DNA from: Cokeromyces recurvatus
Lineage: Eukaryota; Mucoromycota; Mucoromycetes; Mucorales; Mucoraceae
Assembly: GCF_025118155.1 (NCBI RefSeq)
Contig: NW_026251398.1
Coordinates: 744,001 to 808,000 of the forward strand
Direction: 5' to 3'
DNA length: 64,000 bases
Shown here: piece after piece, positions 10,725 through 22,583 of the stretch
Layout: every line of letters begins with the position of its first letter
Position numbering within the stretch: position 1 is the stretch's first letter
The notes under the pieces: generated by a model
What the model saw: only the letters and a program-made list of their open reading frames with translations
Told to the model about the DNA's origin: nothing
The model's database searches: none
Made by a program: the position numbers and the translations under genes

Positions 10725-10796
10725 GAGGAATTAGCTCAGCGGTAGAGCGGAAGATTGCAAATCTTTAGGTCCCGTGTTCAATCCACGGATTTCTCT
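10725..10796 (+). tRNA. tRNA-Cys (anticodon GCA)
   Basis: A full cloverleaf of 72 nt can be folded. The acceptor stem GAGGAAT pairs with ATTTCTC (one G-U), the D stem is GCTC/GAGC, and the anticodon stem GAAGA/TCTTT carries loop TTGCAAA with anticodon GCA. The T stem CCGTG/CACGG encloses TTCAATC. The discriminator base is U, as expected for tRNA-Cys. No intron. A T-run about 5 bases downstream is a typical RNA polymerase III terminator. A- and B-box sequences lie in the D and T arms. Confidence 0.95.
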
Positions 10797-11387
10797 CATT
10801 TTTTAAATTTTTTTTAATGTCCTCAAATATTGTCATTTCATTGTTATGAAATAACAAGACATTCCATATACAATGATTTTAGACGTAAAACTAATTTCTT
10901 TTCTTTTCTTTTGCTTTACTATTTTGAAGTTACAATGAATATTACAATTGTACCGTTTAGAAATAATTTAAATAGTTTATTTCGAAAAAAGATAATAATA
11001 ATAAAGACGCCTTCTCCCTCTCGTTTTCCAATTAGTATGTTTAGTTATATAAACATTGTACGTACTTCAAAACCAATATACGACACTATTGTCTCCCCTT
11101 GCCTTTTTTTTTTGACATTAAAATAAAAACAGTATACAATCAAACTAAATATCAACATTTAAGTTAACTATCAAGAATTAATTGAAGCTACAGTGTCTCC
11201 AGATGAAGAGAATAACATTTTATTTTTTAACTTGAGAAACTTTATAAACGTTAGAATTATTTTAATATTTGACAAAATATCACCATTTTTTCACCTGAAA
11301 ATAATTTATTTTGATATGAATAAGAAATGTGTTGAGCTGATTCCATTTGTTTGGTTTTTTTCTCTTGGTACTAACTGCTGCCCCCTC

Positions 11388-11419
<32 letters not shown>

Positions 11420-11864
11420 CACTGAGAACTCAGTATTGCTTGAAGAACCTTATTAATCCATTCCTCTTCTCTATAAAAAAATAAGAAGGCAGCATAATGA
11501 TATAAGATACTAAAGCGTTGTTAAAAGACCTAACGATATAGAGGGAAAAGATGGAGATATTGTATAAACTTTCTAATTAAAGGGATCATAATAATTTTCT
11601 TCATCAAGAATTAAGAAATAATATATATTATTATACTCTCATTTTCTTCCTAAAATATGTTTTAAAATCAAATGTATACAATATTAATAAATTCTAAGAA
11701 AAAAAAGGAAAAAGAGTTTATGTATTATGTATGCAGTAAAATTAAAACATATTCTGTTTATATTGCTATAATAACTATCATAGATTCACATTGACTATTA
11801 TCAATTATTGTACAATCCTACTTTTAACAAATTTATTTATACATGTAAAATGAATATCTTAATA
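10797..11864. other. Intergenic, AT-rich
   Basis: No gene is supported. A T-run of about 29 nt lies at 11391-11419. The 3' untranslated region of the PP2C gene on the minus strand should lie at its right edge. Confidence 0.5.
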
Positions 11865-13193
11865 TCATGGCTTAGTGATATTGTCTTCTTCTGTTGTAGT
11901 ATCACCATCTTCTACAGGGTTAATATCATTTCCTAAAGCATCCTTTTTAAGAGTAGTACGTTCTGCCATCCAACTATACCATTCTTCTTCTGTTTTACCG
12001 TTCAAAATGGCAACAATTATAACAGACATATTATCACATCCAACTGCTCCTCCATCACTATCTGGTGCAAGACAATGATCCATCATTTGCTCACAAATTT
12101 CCTCTAATCTTATATTTTGAGAGAGTTGTTGTCGAATATAATTTACAACTTGTTGATTTGTCATACAATCCCAAATACCATCGCATGCTAAAACAAAAAA
12201 TTCGTCTTCTTCAGTAATTGCGTGTTCAATAACATCTGGAAAACAAGTAACTGCTTGTTCTTTTGGAGATAGATTACTATTTTGTTTAAACTCAAAGTCG
12301 CCAATAGCACGCGAGAGTGCAAGATTACCTATGATATTTAAATAAATATCTAAATAATTTACTAGTATTTACTTACCATTGACACGTCCAAATTCAACAA
12401 AGCCTCCAGCTTTAACAATACGTTGACTTTCTGTAGGATCAATAGGCTTGTGATCATAAGATAAAGGTTTACTTTTGCCTGCTGTACTAATTATTGCTCT
12501 CGAATCACCTGCGTTAGCCTAATAACAAGGTCAATTAAAAAAAAAAAAATAGACATGTATAATTAAATGATTTTTGTACACTTACAACAAATATAAATTT
12601 TTGATCAGGAGTCACTAAAGCAGTGACAGCTGTACATCCTGAAGGATCATAGGAAAAGTTTTGATCTATTTTTTTTTTTTCAATTAATTATCGACAGTTT
12701 TATTTATTTATTTTAAATTTTTTCCGACTATTTTACCTTTCATCAACTCATCATCTAGTTTCATATAAGCATCTATTAAAGCGTTTGAATAATCTTTTTT
12801 CTTAAAAAATCTGATCCAACTACGCGACGATGAAGTGTTTGTCCAGTATGTTGAGCAATTGTTGAACCTTAATGAACATTGTTATATACTTGTCAATGAT
12901 CTTTCTTTCTTTCTTTTTTTTTTTTTTTCAGACTATTAAATTATAAATTTACCTCCATGACCATCATAAACACCAAAAAAACTTGCATTTGTATTATCAA
13001 TGTTTAATTCAGCACAATGTGCATCTTCCATTGCTTTTAAGGTTTAAATTAGATAACAAGATGACTAAATAGCAGAAATGATAAACTTACTAAGTCTCCA
13101 TCCTTGCATACATGAGAGACCGTATGATAAATTTTTGTTTTTCCCTTGATGAGTTACTTTATCAACGATCGGTTCAGAAAGAGTTTGCCCCAT
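11865..13193 (-). CDS. PP2C-type Ser/Thr protein phosphatase (Ptc2/Ptc3-like), with one-base frameshift
   Basis: Metal-dependent (Mg/Mn) protein phosphatase of the kind that counteracts stress-kinase and checkpoint signalling. Six exons on the minus strand: 13193-13091, 13033-12953, 12867-12737, 12665-12586, 12518-12377 and 12328-11865. The protein starts MGQTLSEP, a typical Ptc2/3 N-terminus that could be N-myristoylated on Gly2. It shows [20 protein letters not shown] with a metal-binding Asp, [31 protein letters not shown] and [10 protein letters not shown], then an acidic tail. The exons sum to 1001 nt rather than a multiple of three: a run of six T at 12794-12799 needs a seventh to keep GSDFL and KKDYSNAL in one frame. 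As given, the frame ends soon after. A sequencing or assembly error in a homopolymer is the simplest reading; a true lesion is possible. Confidence 0.88.
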
Positions 13194-15411
13194 GATCAGT
13201 AATTGCTCTTTTAATGCTTGTCTAATTTATTAGCATTTAGTTTTCTTTTTCATTTTCTTTATAAACTAAAATAAAATTACGATCTTTTATATTGTCTTAA
13301 TATTTCTGGCTCGTATTTAGCTTTCTTCTTTTTTGACTTTAAGTCAAACGCTTTTAAAAAGAAAAATCCCAATTTTTGAAAAAAAAAAAATGAAGTTAAA
13401 AAAAAAAAAAGAAATAATATCACTAAAAGGGTATTTCTTTGTCACACGTTCAGTCTGAGTAGTAGTAGTCCTGAGATTTCTTAATAAATTTTAAACTTAA
13501 AGTGAGACACATTTTAGGAATTTCTAATCTTTTTCTTTTTTTCTTCATTAGAGAAAACAATTCAAACTAGTTAACATCATTAGATGTATTGATCATTATT
13601 GTTTTATTTATTCTTTATTTTAGCTTGCACTAATTCGACAAGTAGTCTGCAACATGTTTAATAATCAACTGTTAACACTATGCTAAGAAATGAATTAAAT
13701 AAATATTTTTCATTGTTACTGATAATAATCTAAAAGAAAAAGATTGCAATATGAAAAAAAAAGAAAAAGATTTATGTTTTATTTTGAAATCTGATATAAA
13801 CTGTTAAATAAAAGAATGAACAAACATTATTTAAAGTAATATTTTATTGAATTAATCTGAGTCGTATAGCCATGAATTTTATCAGGTAAACACTTCTTAA
13901 CGGGAATTATTGTAAATAATGCTAGTGTGTAATCATTAAACGATAAAGCGAGAATTATAATCATAACGCGAATTGTAATTATTATATGGTATCATTAAAA
14001 TAAAGCGTTACTAACATATATACGGATAATAGGAATGATACGATTTAACATTCAGGAACATTTGTTAGTGAATATATAAAATTGATAGCTTTACTGAATT
14101 GAATGAGTTATTAGTATTTATTTTTATTTTTGAAGGCATGCCTTCCACACTGCTTTGATTGCCCAGTATTATAGTATTGAGGTTCAAAGGAAAAAAAAAA
14201 AGTTACAAGAGAAAAAAGTAAATCTATCTAAAACTAATGACAGTGTTTATTAGCAAAAAAATGTCTATTAAAAATATTGATAAATATATTACTTTGAAAA
14301 GGCAACATCAATAGTAAAATGTCAAATAGTTAATAGTATAGGGACTAAAATTATACGGGATTTAAATCAACCTCAAGACCTCTTAAGAAAGAGAGAATGA
14401 TATATATGAGATATTTTAGTATAAATAAAGGTGTATTAACTACAGAAGTTACAGCTTTAGAGTTGTAATTGAAGAATATATATAACACAGGGAGAAAAAA
14501 AAAAATTAAAAACTTAAAGCAGAGCGATACGAACAGCAATCACATATCCAAGCTTTACAATCAAAATACAATTACTGCTCGGGTATCAAAATATTTTCAA
14601 TTGAAAGCAATGAACATTAGACAGTTTCCAAAAAGCGATTAAAAGACGTCCTAGCTAATATTGATGATAGAATAAAGTAAGTAAATAACGGATAATTCAT
14701 TATAAGATTTACTTCTTGACATAATTTGGAGATATAAAGTGCTTTAGAAAGGTCTACATCCTCTAGGACTGACAATGACATAGACTGTATCCATGCTATC
14801 ATAATTACCACTTGGTGCTTCATCAATTTCATACTTTTGATAATCCAAATATAGCTCAAATGGAATCTTCTATTCAAATTCTACCCAATTCGTTATTTTT
14901 TTTTTCTTCTGAATATGACAAAAGTAGAATAAGAGAAAGATACACACGTCATTGGTATAATCAAAGAGGTAAGATGACAAAAAAGCGGAAAATAATACTG
15001 TACTTATGAAGAGAAGCTTTCTAAGTTATCTTTTGCAAATTATAATATCATTATCACTATCTATGCACAAACATATATGTATCATATAAACATGACTCTT
15101 TTGGCAATCCAGAAATTTACTAAATAATGACTTACTACCTAGATTATTCTTCCATATTTTCGCAACTCGGAGAACTGGCTAATAATAGAGTAACTAACAA
15201 AGTCTAATATAATTATAAAAGATATAGTTTAGAATACATTATAATAGTTTCATGAAGAAAACCCCATTTATACTCAAAGAAGCATGCATAATTAGTTTAA
15301 TCCATTTCTAATCCTTCCTTTAAAACGACAATAGTAATAATTAAGTCGAATGATGCTATTTTTTTTTTTTTTTTTTAAAAAAAAAGAAAGCATTTTATAT
15401 TTATTTGCATT
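13194..15411. other. Intergenic, AT-rich, with weak coding-like scraps
   Basis: Short open stretches occur on both strands around 14620-15000, including EIDEAPSGNYDSMDTVY on the minus strand near 14755-14835, but none could be joined into a gene. A T18-A9 tract lies at 15360-15386. Confidence 0.4.
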
Positions 15412-16160
<749 letters not shown>

Positions 16161-16737
16161 TAGGTAATATAAGGATATAGGGTTATTAAACCCCCCAAAA
16201 AAAAGCTTAATTAATTATAAGAGCAGTCACTTGTCACTGCTTTTTTTATTCCACAAAAAAGTTTTTCTTATGTAACATTTAAAAGCGGAAAGGCAATCAA
16301 GAATTTATTATTTCATTTTAGTACCTGTACCTGTGATCCCTTTAATATTATGCAAAATAAAATAAAAAATGAGAGTTAGCTGTATACACTTTTTGCCAAA
16401 AATAATGCCACAAGGAAAAAAAAAATAGTATTGCATTTTCAAAAAAAAAATTTTTTTTGTCGCATATAATTGGATTAAATTCTAAAGTAACAAATAAATG
16501 AGTTTCTTGTAGCCGTAGTCTTTAAAGCTATTAATTATCTGATCTATCAAATGATAATCTTTTATGTTAACACCAGGATGTTTGTAATAAATGTTAGAGG
16601 CTCATCTTTTAGTTATCTCTGCTAGTTCTCCCTTAGATATAATAATCCTTTGCGTGGTATATAGTTTTAAATAATAAGTCTTATAAATATTGAGAATAGT
16701 TTTTTTTGTTACTATATTGAGAAAAAGCTATTTACAA

Positions 16738-16777
<40 letters not shown>

Positions 16778-17466
16778 GAAACAGCAAAAGTAATACATGA
16801 CATGATTATGGAATTGTACTACTTTAGTTTACGTATATGTGTATATAAGAGCGTATAATAAAGGAAATCTTTTTAAGGTTTCTGTTTCTTCTTCTTTTAT
16901 AACCATTCCCAATCAGATAAATGCGGACATCGTTTTAACTCACAGTATCGTTTCATACCAACCCCTTCTTTCTCCTTTCAAAAAAAAAAAAAAATTGACA
17001 CATTTTAAAGAAAGTAAATATATCTTGATAAAAGGTGTATTGTTATTTATGGTCTTGTTTGAAAGTTGAGTTGTATCTTTTTGATCAAAACAAGGCCGTA
17101 GTCATTTATGCGCAACATTTGAAGAAAGAAGTGGAGAGAAGATTAAAAAAAAAAAAAAACCATTTATGCGCCGAAATATAAATAAAGCTTCTATTTTCTT
17201 TCTTTATTTTATTTTAGAATTAAAGGCCCCCAATGTACTCTTATTAATTCATCTATGTTTTTTTTCTCCCGTTATATTATTCATGTTCATGAATGAATGA
17301 AATTAACTATTTTTATTTTTAAGACTATGTTAAATACACATAGTTGAGCCTATTTATATGAAATAAAGGTATAGATAGTATATTTTTATTATTATTAATG
17401 TGAGACGTATTGATTAATCAAGTCACTAATTTGCTGGAAATAAAAAAAAAAAAGCATATTTAATAA
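16161..17466. other. Intergenic between divergent Tad2 and RNR1
   Basis: No gene seen. Contains a T-run of about 38 nt at 16739-16776 and other short A runs. The 5' regions of both neighbours lie here. Confidence 0.5.
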
Positions 17467-17617
17467 ACGCGACCAAAAAAAAAACGCGTTATATTACACC
17501 GAAACGTGTCATTATCATTAATTGAATTTCAAATAAGGGATTCGTATTTTAATAATCGGAATAACATAAGTGTGTATGTGTGTGTTTGTGTGTGTATGTG
17601 GGCGCGTTCCAACGCGA
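17467..17617 (+). promoter_or_regulatory. Cluster of ACGCG cell-cycle (MCB-like) elements upstream of RNR1
   Basis: Four MCB-type cores lie in 150 bp of otherwise AT-rich DNA: ACGCGA at 17467-17472, the perfect ACGCGT at 17484-17489, ACGCGC on the minus strand at 17602-17607, and ACGCGA at 17612-17617. They are about 250-400 bp before the RNR1 start. In yeasts such elements bind MBF and drive G1/S transcription of RNR1. That they act here is an inference from motif and target gene. Confidence 0.6.
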
Positions 17618-17862
17618 TTTTGACATGTTTAAAAAAGTGTTATTGGCTAAAGTATTTTGTTTTTACGTGTTTTTTTTTATTCAGCATATAAATACAAATA
17701 CCAATTTTTCCTTAAACAGCCCTCCTTTTTTCTTTTTTTTTTTCTTTCTTTTTTTTTTTTTTTTTTTTTTCCTGTTTCTGTTTCCATCTTTACCCTTTCT
17801 TCCTTCTCTTTTCTTTCTTTGATAAAAAAAATAATTTTTGCTGTAATCATTATATCATTGCC

Positions 17863-20422
17863 ATGTTTGTTATCAAAAGAGGTAACTTATCGCTTTATCT
17901 TTATTGTGAATACATATATGTATATAGATATATTGGCTAACAACATTATAATATGATTAAATTAGACGGTCGTAAAGAAAAAGTTGCATTCGATAAGGTA
18001 ACGACACTATAGAAAAAAGCCTTAATATCACTTTTTATTTCTAATTTATGTTGTTTTTTTTTAATAGATTACTGCAAGAATTAACAAGCTTAGTTATGGC
18101 CTAGATACAAACTATGTTGACCCTGTCAAAGTAACTCAAAAGGTCATTTCCGGTGTCTATGAAGGTATCACTACTACAATGCTTGATACTTTAGCAGCTG
18201 AAACTGCTGCTTATATGACGGTATCACATCCTGATTATGCTATCCTTGCTGCGCGTATCGCTGTTTCCAATTTACACAAAGAAACACAAAAGGCCTTTTC
18301 TGATGTAATTCATGCCTTGTATACCTACGTTAATCCTAGAAATGGTAAACTCTCCCCTATGATTTCCGACACTATTTATAAAATTGTGATGGATAACGCT
18401 GAACGTTTGAACTCTGCTATTATTTATGATCGTGATTTCAACTTTAATTTCTTTGGCTTTAGAACTCTTGAACGTTCTTATCTTTTACGTATTAATGGCA
18501 AGATCGCTGAAAGACCTCAACATTTGATTATGCGTGTTGCTGTTGGTATTCATGGTGAAGACATTGATGCAGCTATCGAGACCTACCATCTTATGTCTCA
18601 AAAGTATTTCATTCATGCCAGTCCCACTCTTTTCAATGCCGGTACCCCTCGTCCTCAACTCTCCTCTTGTTTCCTTATTACACCTAAATCAGACTCTGTC
18701 GAAGGCATCTTTGAGACTCTCAAGATTTGTTCCAAGATTTCCAAGAGTGCAGGTGGTATTGGTATCAACGTGCATGACATTCGTGCCACGGATTCCTATA
18801 TTGGAGGCTGTAACGGTGAAGCTCATGGTTTATTGCCCATGCTTAAGGTCTTTAACAGTACAGCTCGTTACGTTGATCAAGGTGGTAACAAACGTCCTGG
18901 TGCCTTTGCCATCTATCTTGAACCCTGGCATCCTGATATCATGATGTTCATGGATCTTCGCAAGAACTTTGGTCGTGATGAGATCAGAGCCAGAGATATG
19001 TTCTACGCCCTCTGGATCCCTGATCTCTTTATGAAACGTGTTGAAGAAAACGGTAATTGGTCTCTCTTCTGTCCTCATGAGGCCCCCGGTTTGGCTGATG
19101 TCTGGGGCGATGAATTTGAAGCTCTCTATATGAAATATGAGAAGATGGGTATCGCTCGTGAAACGATGCCCGCTCAAAAGCTTTGGTTCCATATCTTGGA
19201 GGCTCAAACCGAGACCGGTAACCCCTTCTTACTTTATAAGGATGCCTGTAATCGTAAGAGTAATCAGCAAAACTTGGGTACCATCCGATGCAGTAACCTG
19301 TGTACTGAGATCGTTGAATATTCTAGTCCCGATGAAGTCGCTGTCTGTAACCTTGGTTCCCTTGCTTTACCCTCCTTTATTGAGAATGGTGTCTATGACT
19401 TTAAGAAACTTCATCAGGTGACTAAGGTATTGACGAAGAATTTGAACAAGGTGATTGATGTCAACTTTTATCCCGTTCAAGAGGCCTATAACTCCAATAT
19501 GCGTCATCGACCTATCGGTTTAGGTGTTCAAGGTTTAGCGGATGCCTTTATCTTGATGAAGTATCCCTTCGAATCCCCCGAGGCAAGAAAGTTGAACTTG
19601 CAAATCTTTGAAACCATCTACCATGCCGCCCTCGAGGCCTCCTGTGAACTCGCCGAGAAATTAGGTCCCTATTCCACTTATGAGGGATCCCCAGTCTCTA
19701 AGGGTATCCTGCAATACGATATGTGGAACGTGACCCCTACTGACCTCTGGGATTGGGATACACTCAAGGCCAAGATTGCTAAACATGGTGTTCGTAACTC
19801 CCTCCTTCTCGCTCCTATGCCTACCGCCTCTACCTCCCAAATCCTTGGTTTCAATGAATGTTTCGAACCCTATACCTCTAATATCTACATGCGTCGTGTG
19901 TTATCAGGTGAATTCCAAATTGTCAATCAATGGTTAATGAAGGACCTAGTCCGACTTGGACTTTGGAATGATAAGGTCAAGAACAAGATCATGAACGACA
20001 ACGGATCTGTACAGAACGTACCTGAGATCCCTGATGATCTCAAGCGACTTTACAAGACGGTTTGGGAAATCTCTCAACGTACGATTATTGACTTGGCAGC
20101 TGATCGTGGTGCGTTCATTGATCAAAGTCAAAGTATGAACTTATTTGTGGGTAAACCTAACATGGGTCGTTTGACCTCCATGCACTTTTATGCTTGGAAG
20201 AAGGGTTTAAAGACAGGTCAATATTATCTTCGTATTCGTCCTGCTGTCGATGCTATTAAATTTACTGTGGATCAAACTGTAGTTGAAAACTATGAAAAGG
20301 AATCAACTGAACAAAAATCAGAAGAAAATGGCAAGAAGACTGAAAAGGGCAATGATACTACTATAAAAAGTAAAATTCCTGTAGTTTGCGATGATGAAGT
20401 GTGTGTCAGTTGTAGTGCTTAG
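17863..20422 (+). CDS. RNR1: Ribonucleoside-diphosphate reductase large subunit (class I)
   Basis: Reduces ribonucleoside diphosphates to deoxy forms together with a small radical subunit; cytosolic. Three exons: 17863-17881 (19 nt), 17966-17997 (32 nt) and 18068-20422, giving 801 residues. The start is chosen at 17863 because MFVIKR plus the next exon yields MFVIKRDGRKEKV, the usual ATP-cone beginning, whereas the nearer in-frame ATG at 17953 lies inside intron 1. Catalytic residues are visible: Cys218 in SSCFL, Cys444 in VCNLGS as its redox partner, the SNLCTEI block with Asn, Cys and Glu, and the C-terminal shuttle pair Cys796/Cys799 (CVSC). The effector-site region (SDSVEGIFE, then [13 protein letters not shown]) is conserved. 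Codon use is richer in C-ending codons than in the neighbours, suggesting high expression. A long pyrimidine tract (17721-17820) precedes the start. Confidence 0.98.
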
Positions 20423-20711
20423 AATATCTTTTATTTTTTTCATTTTTTTTTCCCCCCTTCTCCCCTCTCCTCCCCCCATCTTTTATACTTTTGTAATATT
20501 TTATAACCCCCCCTCATCTCATCTCATCTCTTCCTTTCATCCTTTAAACATAATAATATCAATCATTTATACTACAATATAGATAAATAAATAAATAAAT
20601 AAATAAACAATAGTAATAAACATGTATATTTAATAATTTATAAATTTATGAAAAGATAAAAAATAAAAGTATACAAAAAGAATAAAACAAATAATGACTA
20701 GAAAAGAAAGG

Positions 20712-22130
20712 TTAATTTTCTTTTACATACATAGAATATGATTTGTTTTTGTTTTTTTTACCTATAAATAACAAAGGATGCCAAGCATGATTCCAAACTC
20801 TATTTTTAATTTGTTGTTCATAACGTTGACTTGCTTCTTTAAAGAACGCAACATGGACCGTTACACGTTCTTGTAAAAGAGAGATACGAGATTGATTTGA
20901 CTGAAATTGAGTGATAGAATCCGCTAATTGATGGTTAACAAAGTCCAAAACTCGCTTGGGTGACTCAAATTGTATATTGAATGTATGATCCATAAAGGTA
21001 TCTAAAGATTGATCTAATTCTAATAATTGATGATAATAAGTCGATATCTCTTCTTTTGCCATATTGATTCTACGAATAAGGCCATGTATATTTTCTAATT
21101 GACAATTCGTTTTTGTTTCAAATTGACTTAGTATATCATTTGCACTTCTAATAAAAAAAAAAAAAAAGAAAGAAAGAAAGAAAGAAAAAAAAAAAAAAGA
21201 GCTAAGTGGAATTTTCTCTAGCAAGCAAGTATATTCATATTCATATTATTATTATGTTTACATGTTGGTTATTGAAGGTAATATTCGATCTTCTTCAGTA
21301 TTATTTACTCCATTTTCTTCCTTTAATATAGAAACGTCTTTTACTTTAGATGACTCATTTGCTATTCTGAACTGATGATTATGTTTTAATTTGACAAGAT
21401 TCATAAACATCATTTTTTCAGAAAAACATCGAGCGGTGAAACGTAAATGAGTATGTTTTGTTATCAAGAAGATAGTATTGTCAAATCTATTTTTTTTATC
21501 ATCAGTCACTGTGCAAGAGGCGTGAATCCAACCATCATATAGATTAGGTTCATTAGAAATGACATCACTTAGGGTGACTTTTTTATTGTTTGAAAAGGTA
21601 TCGTTTGTCGAATTAGAGGAATTAGTTGAAAGCGTCGATGTCTGTTCCTCCTCCTCCTCCTCCTTCTCCTCGTCGTTGTCGTTGTCGTCATCTTTATTTG
21701 ACAAGTCTTCTTGAGTATCATCATCAATAACTAGAGTGTGTTTCCAACTTTTGAACATGGTTTGAATTCTGTTTGTTGAACGATCATCACTTGATGCTGT
21801 TTGTTTACGAAGCTCTTGTGGAGAAACATGTTGAAGAGGAGGAGGATGATGAAAATAAAGAAAAGCGAGTCGAGAAGATTGGAGAGGTAAGATGGCGATT
21901 GTCTTTTCTAATACACGTGCCAAGACATAAGAATGCATCTTGGGCCAATAAAAACAAAAGGTGTCAATCACTTGGATATCAAATTTCTTTATTAGTTGCT
22001 GTTGTTGTTGTTGTTGTTGTTGTTGTCTCTTTTCTGCATATAATGGTTTCGTTTTTTTTGAATTATTATTGGACAACCAACGTCTTGTATGTGCAAGATG
22101 TGCATAAGGGTCAATATAAATAGGATTCAT
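20712..22130 (-). CDS. Unknown 434-aa protein with polyGln, acidic stretch and coiled-coil-like tail
   Basis: Two exons, 22130-21262 and 21147-20712, joined by a 114-bp intron (donor GTAAAC, acceptor TTATTAG, with a CTTT-rich tract). The junction restores the frame and skips a stop that would otherwise end the protein at 290 residues. In order: an N-terminal IYIDPYAHLAHTRRWL segment, ten Gln (about residues 36-45), a mixed region (FCFYWPKMHSYVLARVLEK), an acidic run of Asp/Glu near 145-165, a Ser/Thr/Asn-rich linker, a hydrophobic region around 200-250 (YDGWIHASCTV, IFLITKHTHLRF), and a helical, possibly coiled-coil tail of about 130 residues. No family is recognised. Convergent with RNR1, about 290 bp apart. 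Confidence 0.7.
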
Positions 22131-22583
22131 TAGGGCTACACAATAAGACTCATTGTTTTCCTTGTGAAAAAAAAAAAAAAATATTAATTTAACCTTTCTA
22201 CTTGTGGGTGATAATTTAAAAAAAAAAAAAAAAGCTTATTTTAAACTCAGTAATCCATCACCTTTTTGTTTGTTTTTTTAACATTACATAATAATGAAAA
22301 AAAAAAAAAAGAGAAAAAAAATTTATTATGATTATTTCCTTTTATTGATATTTATAAACCCATATTATACCTCTTTAATTATTATTATTTGTTAGTGTTA
22401 CAGTGAAGAATTATTATGGTAATTTTTTTTAAAAAAAAGATAAGATCATATGACATAATATAGCTTATCTTTAGCAAATAAGAATAATAAACCTTCTTTC
22501 CTCCTCCCTCCCCCCAATTTTTTTTTTGACACTTATTTTTCATATGTGTGAGAATTTTTTTTTTTCAAGTGTAACACAATGCA
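22131..22583. other. Intergenic, homopolymer-rich
   Basis: Several A or T runs of 9-16 nt; no gene seen. Serves as the upstream region of the 434-aa gene and the downstream region of the CSL gene. Confidence 0.5.

Noticed and set aside
14617..15009. Open segments on both strands between PP2C and Tad2, including EIDEAPSGNYDSMDTVY on the minus strand.
   Set aside because: They could not be extended or spliced into a coherent protein, and no family resemblance was seen.
16220..16250. AGCAGT...ACTGCT inverted repeat followed by seven T, resembling a bacterial-type terminator.
   Set aside because: The genome is eukaryotic, the stem is only six base pairs and no RNA gene precedes it.
17506..17956. 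Phe-, Leu- and Ser-rich frames just upstream of RNR1.
   Set aside because: They arise from the pyrimidine tract in the RNR1 leader region and include the true first exon only in passing.
18534..19421. Open frames of about 90-136 codons within RNR1 in other frames and on the opposite strand.
   Set aside because: They are shadows of a highly conserved, codon-biased gene and have no independent features.
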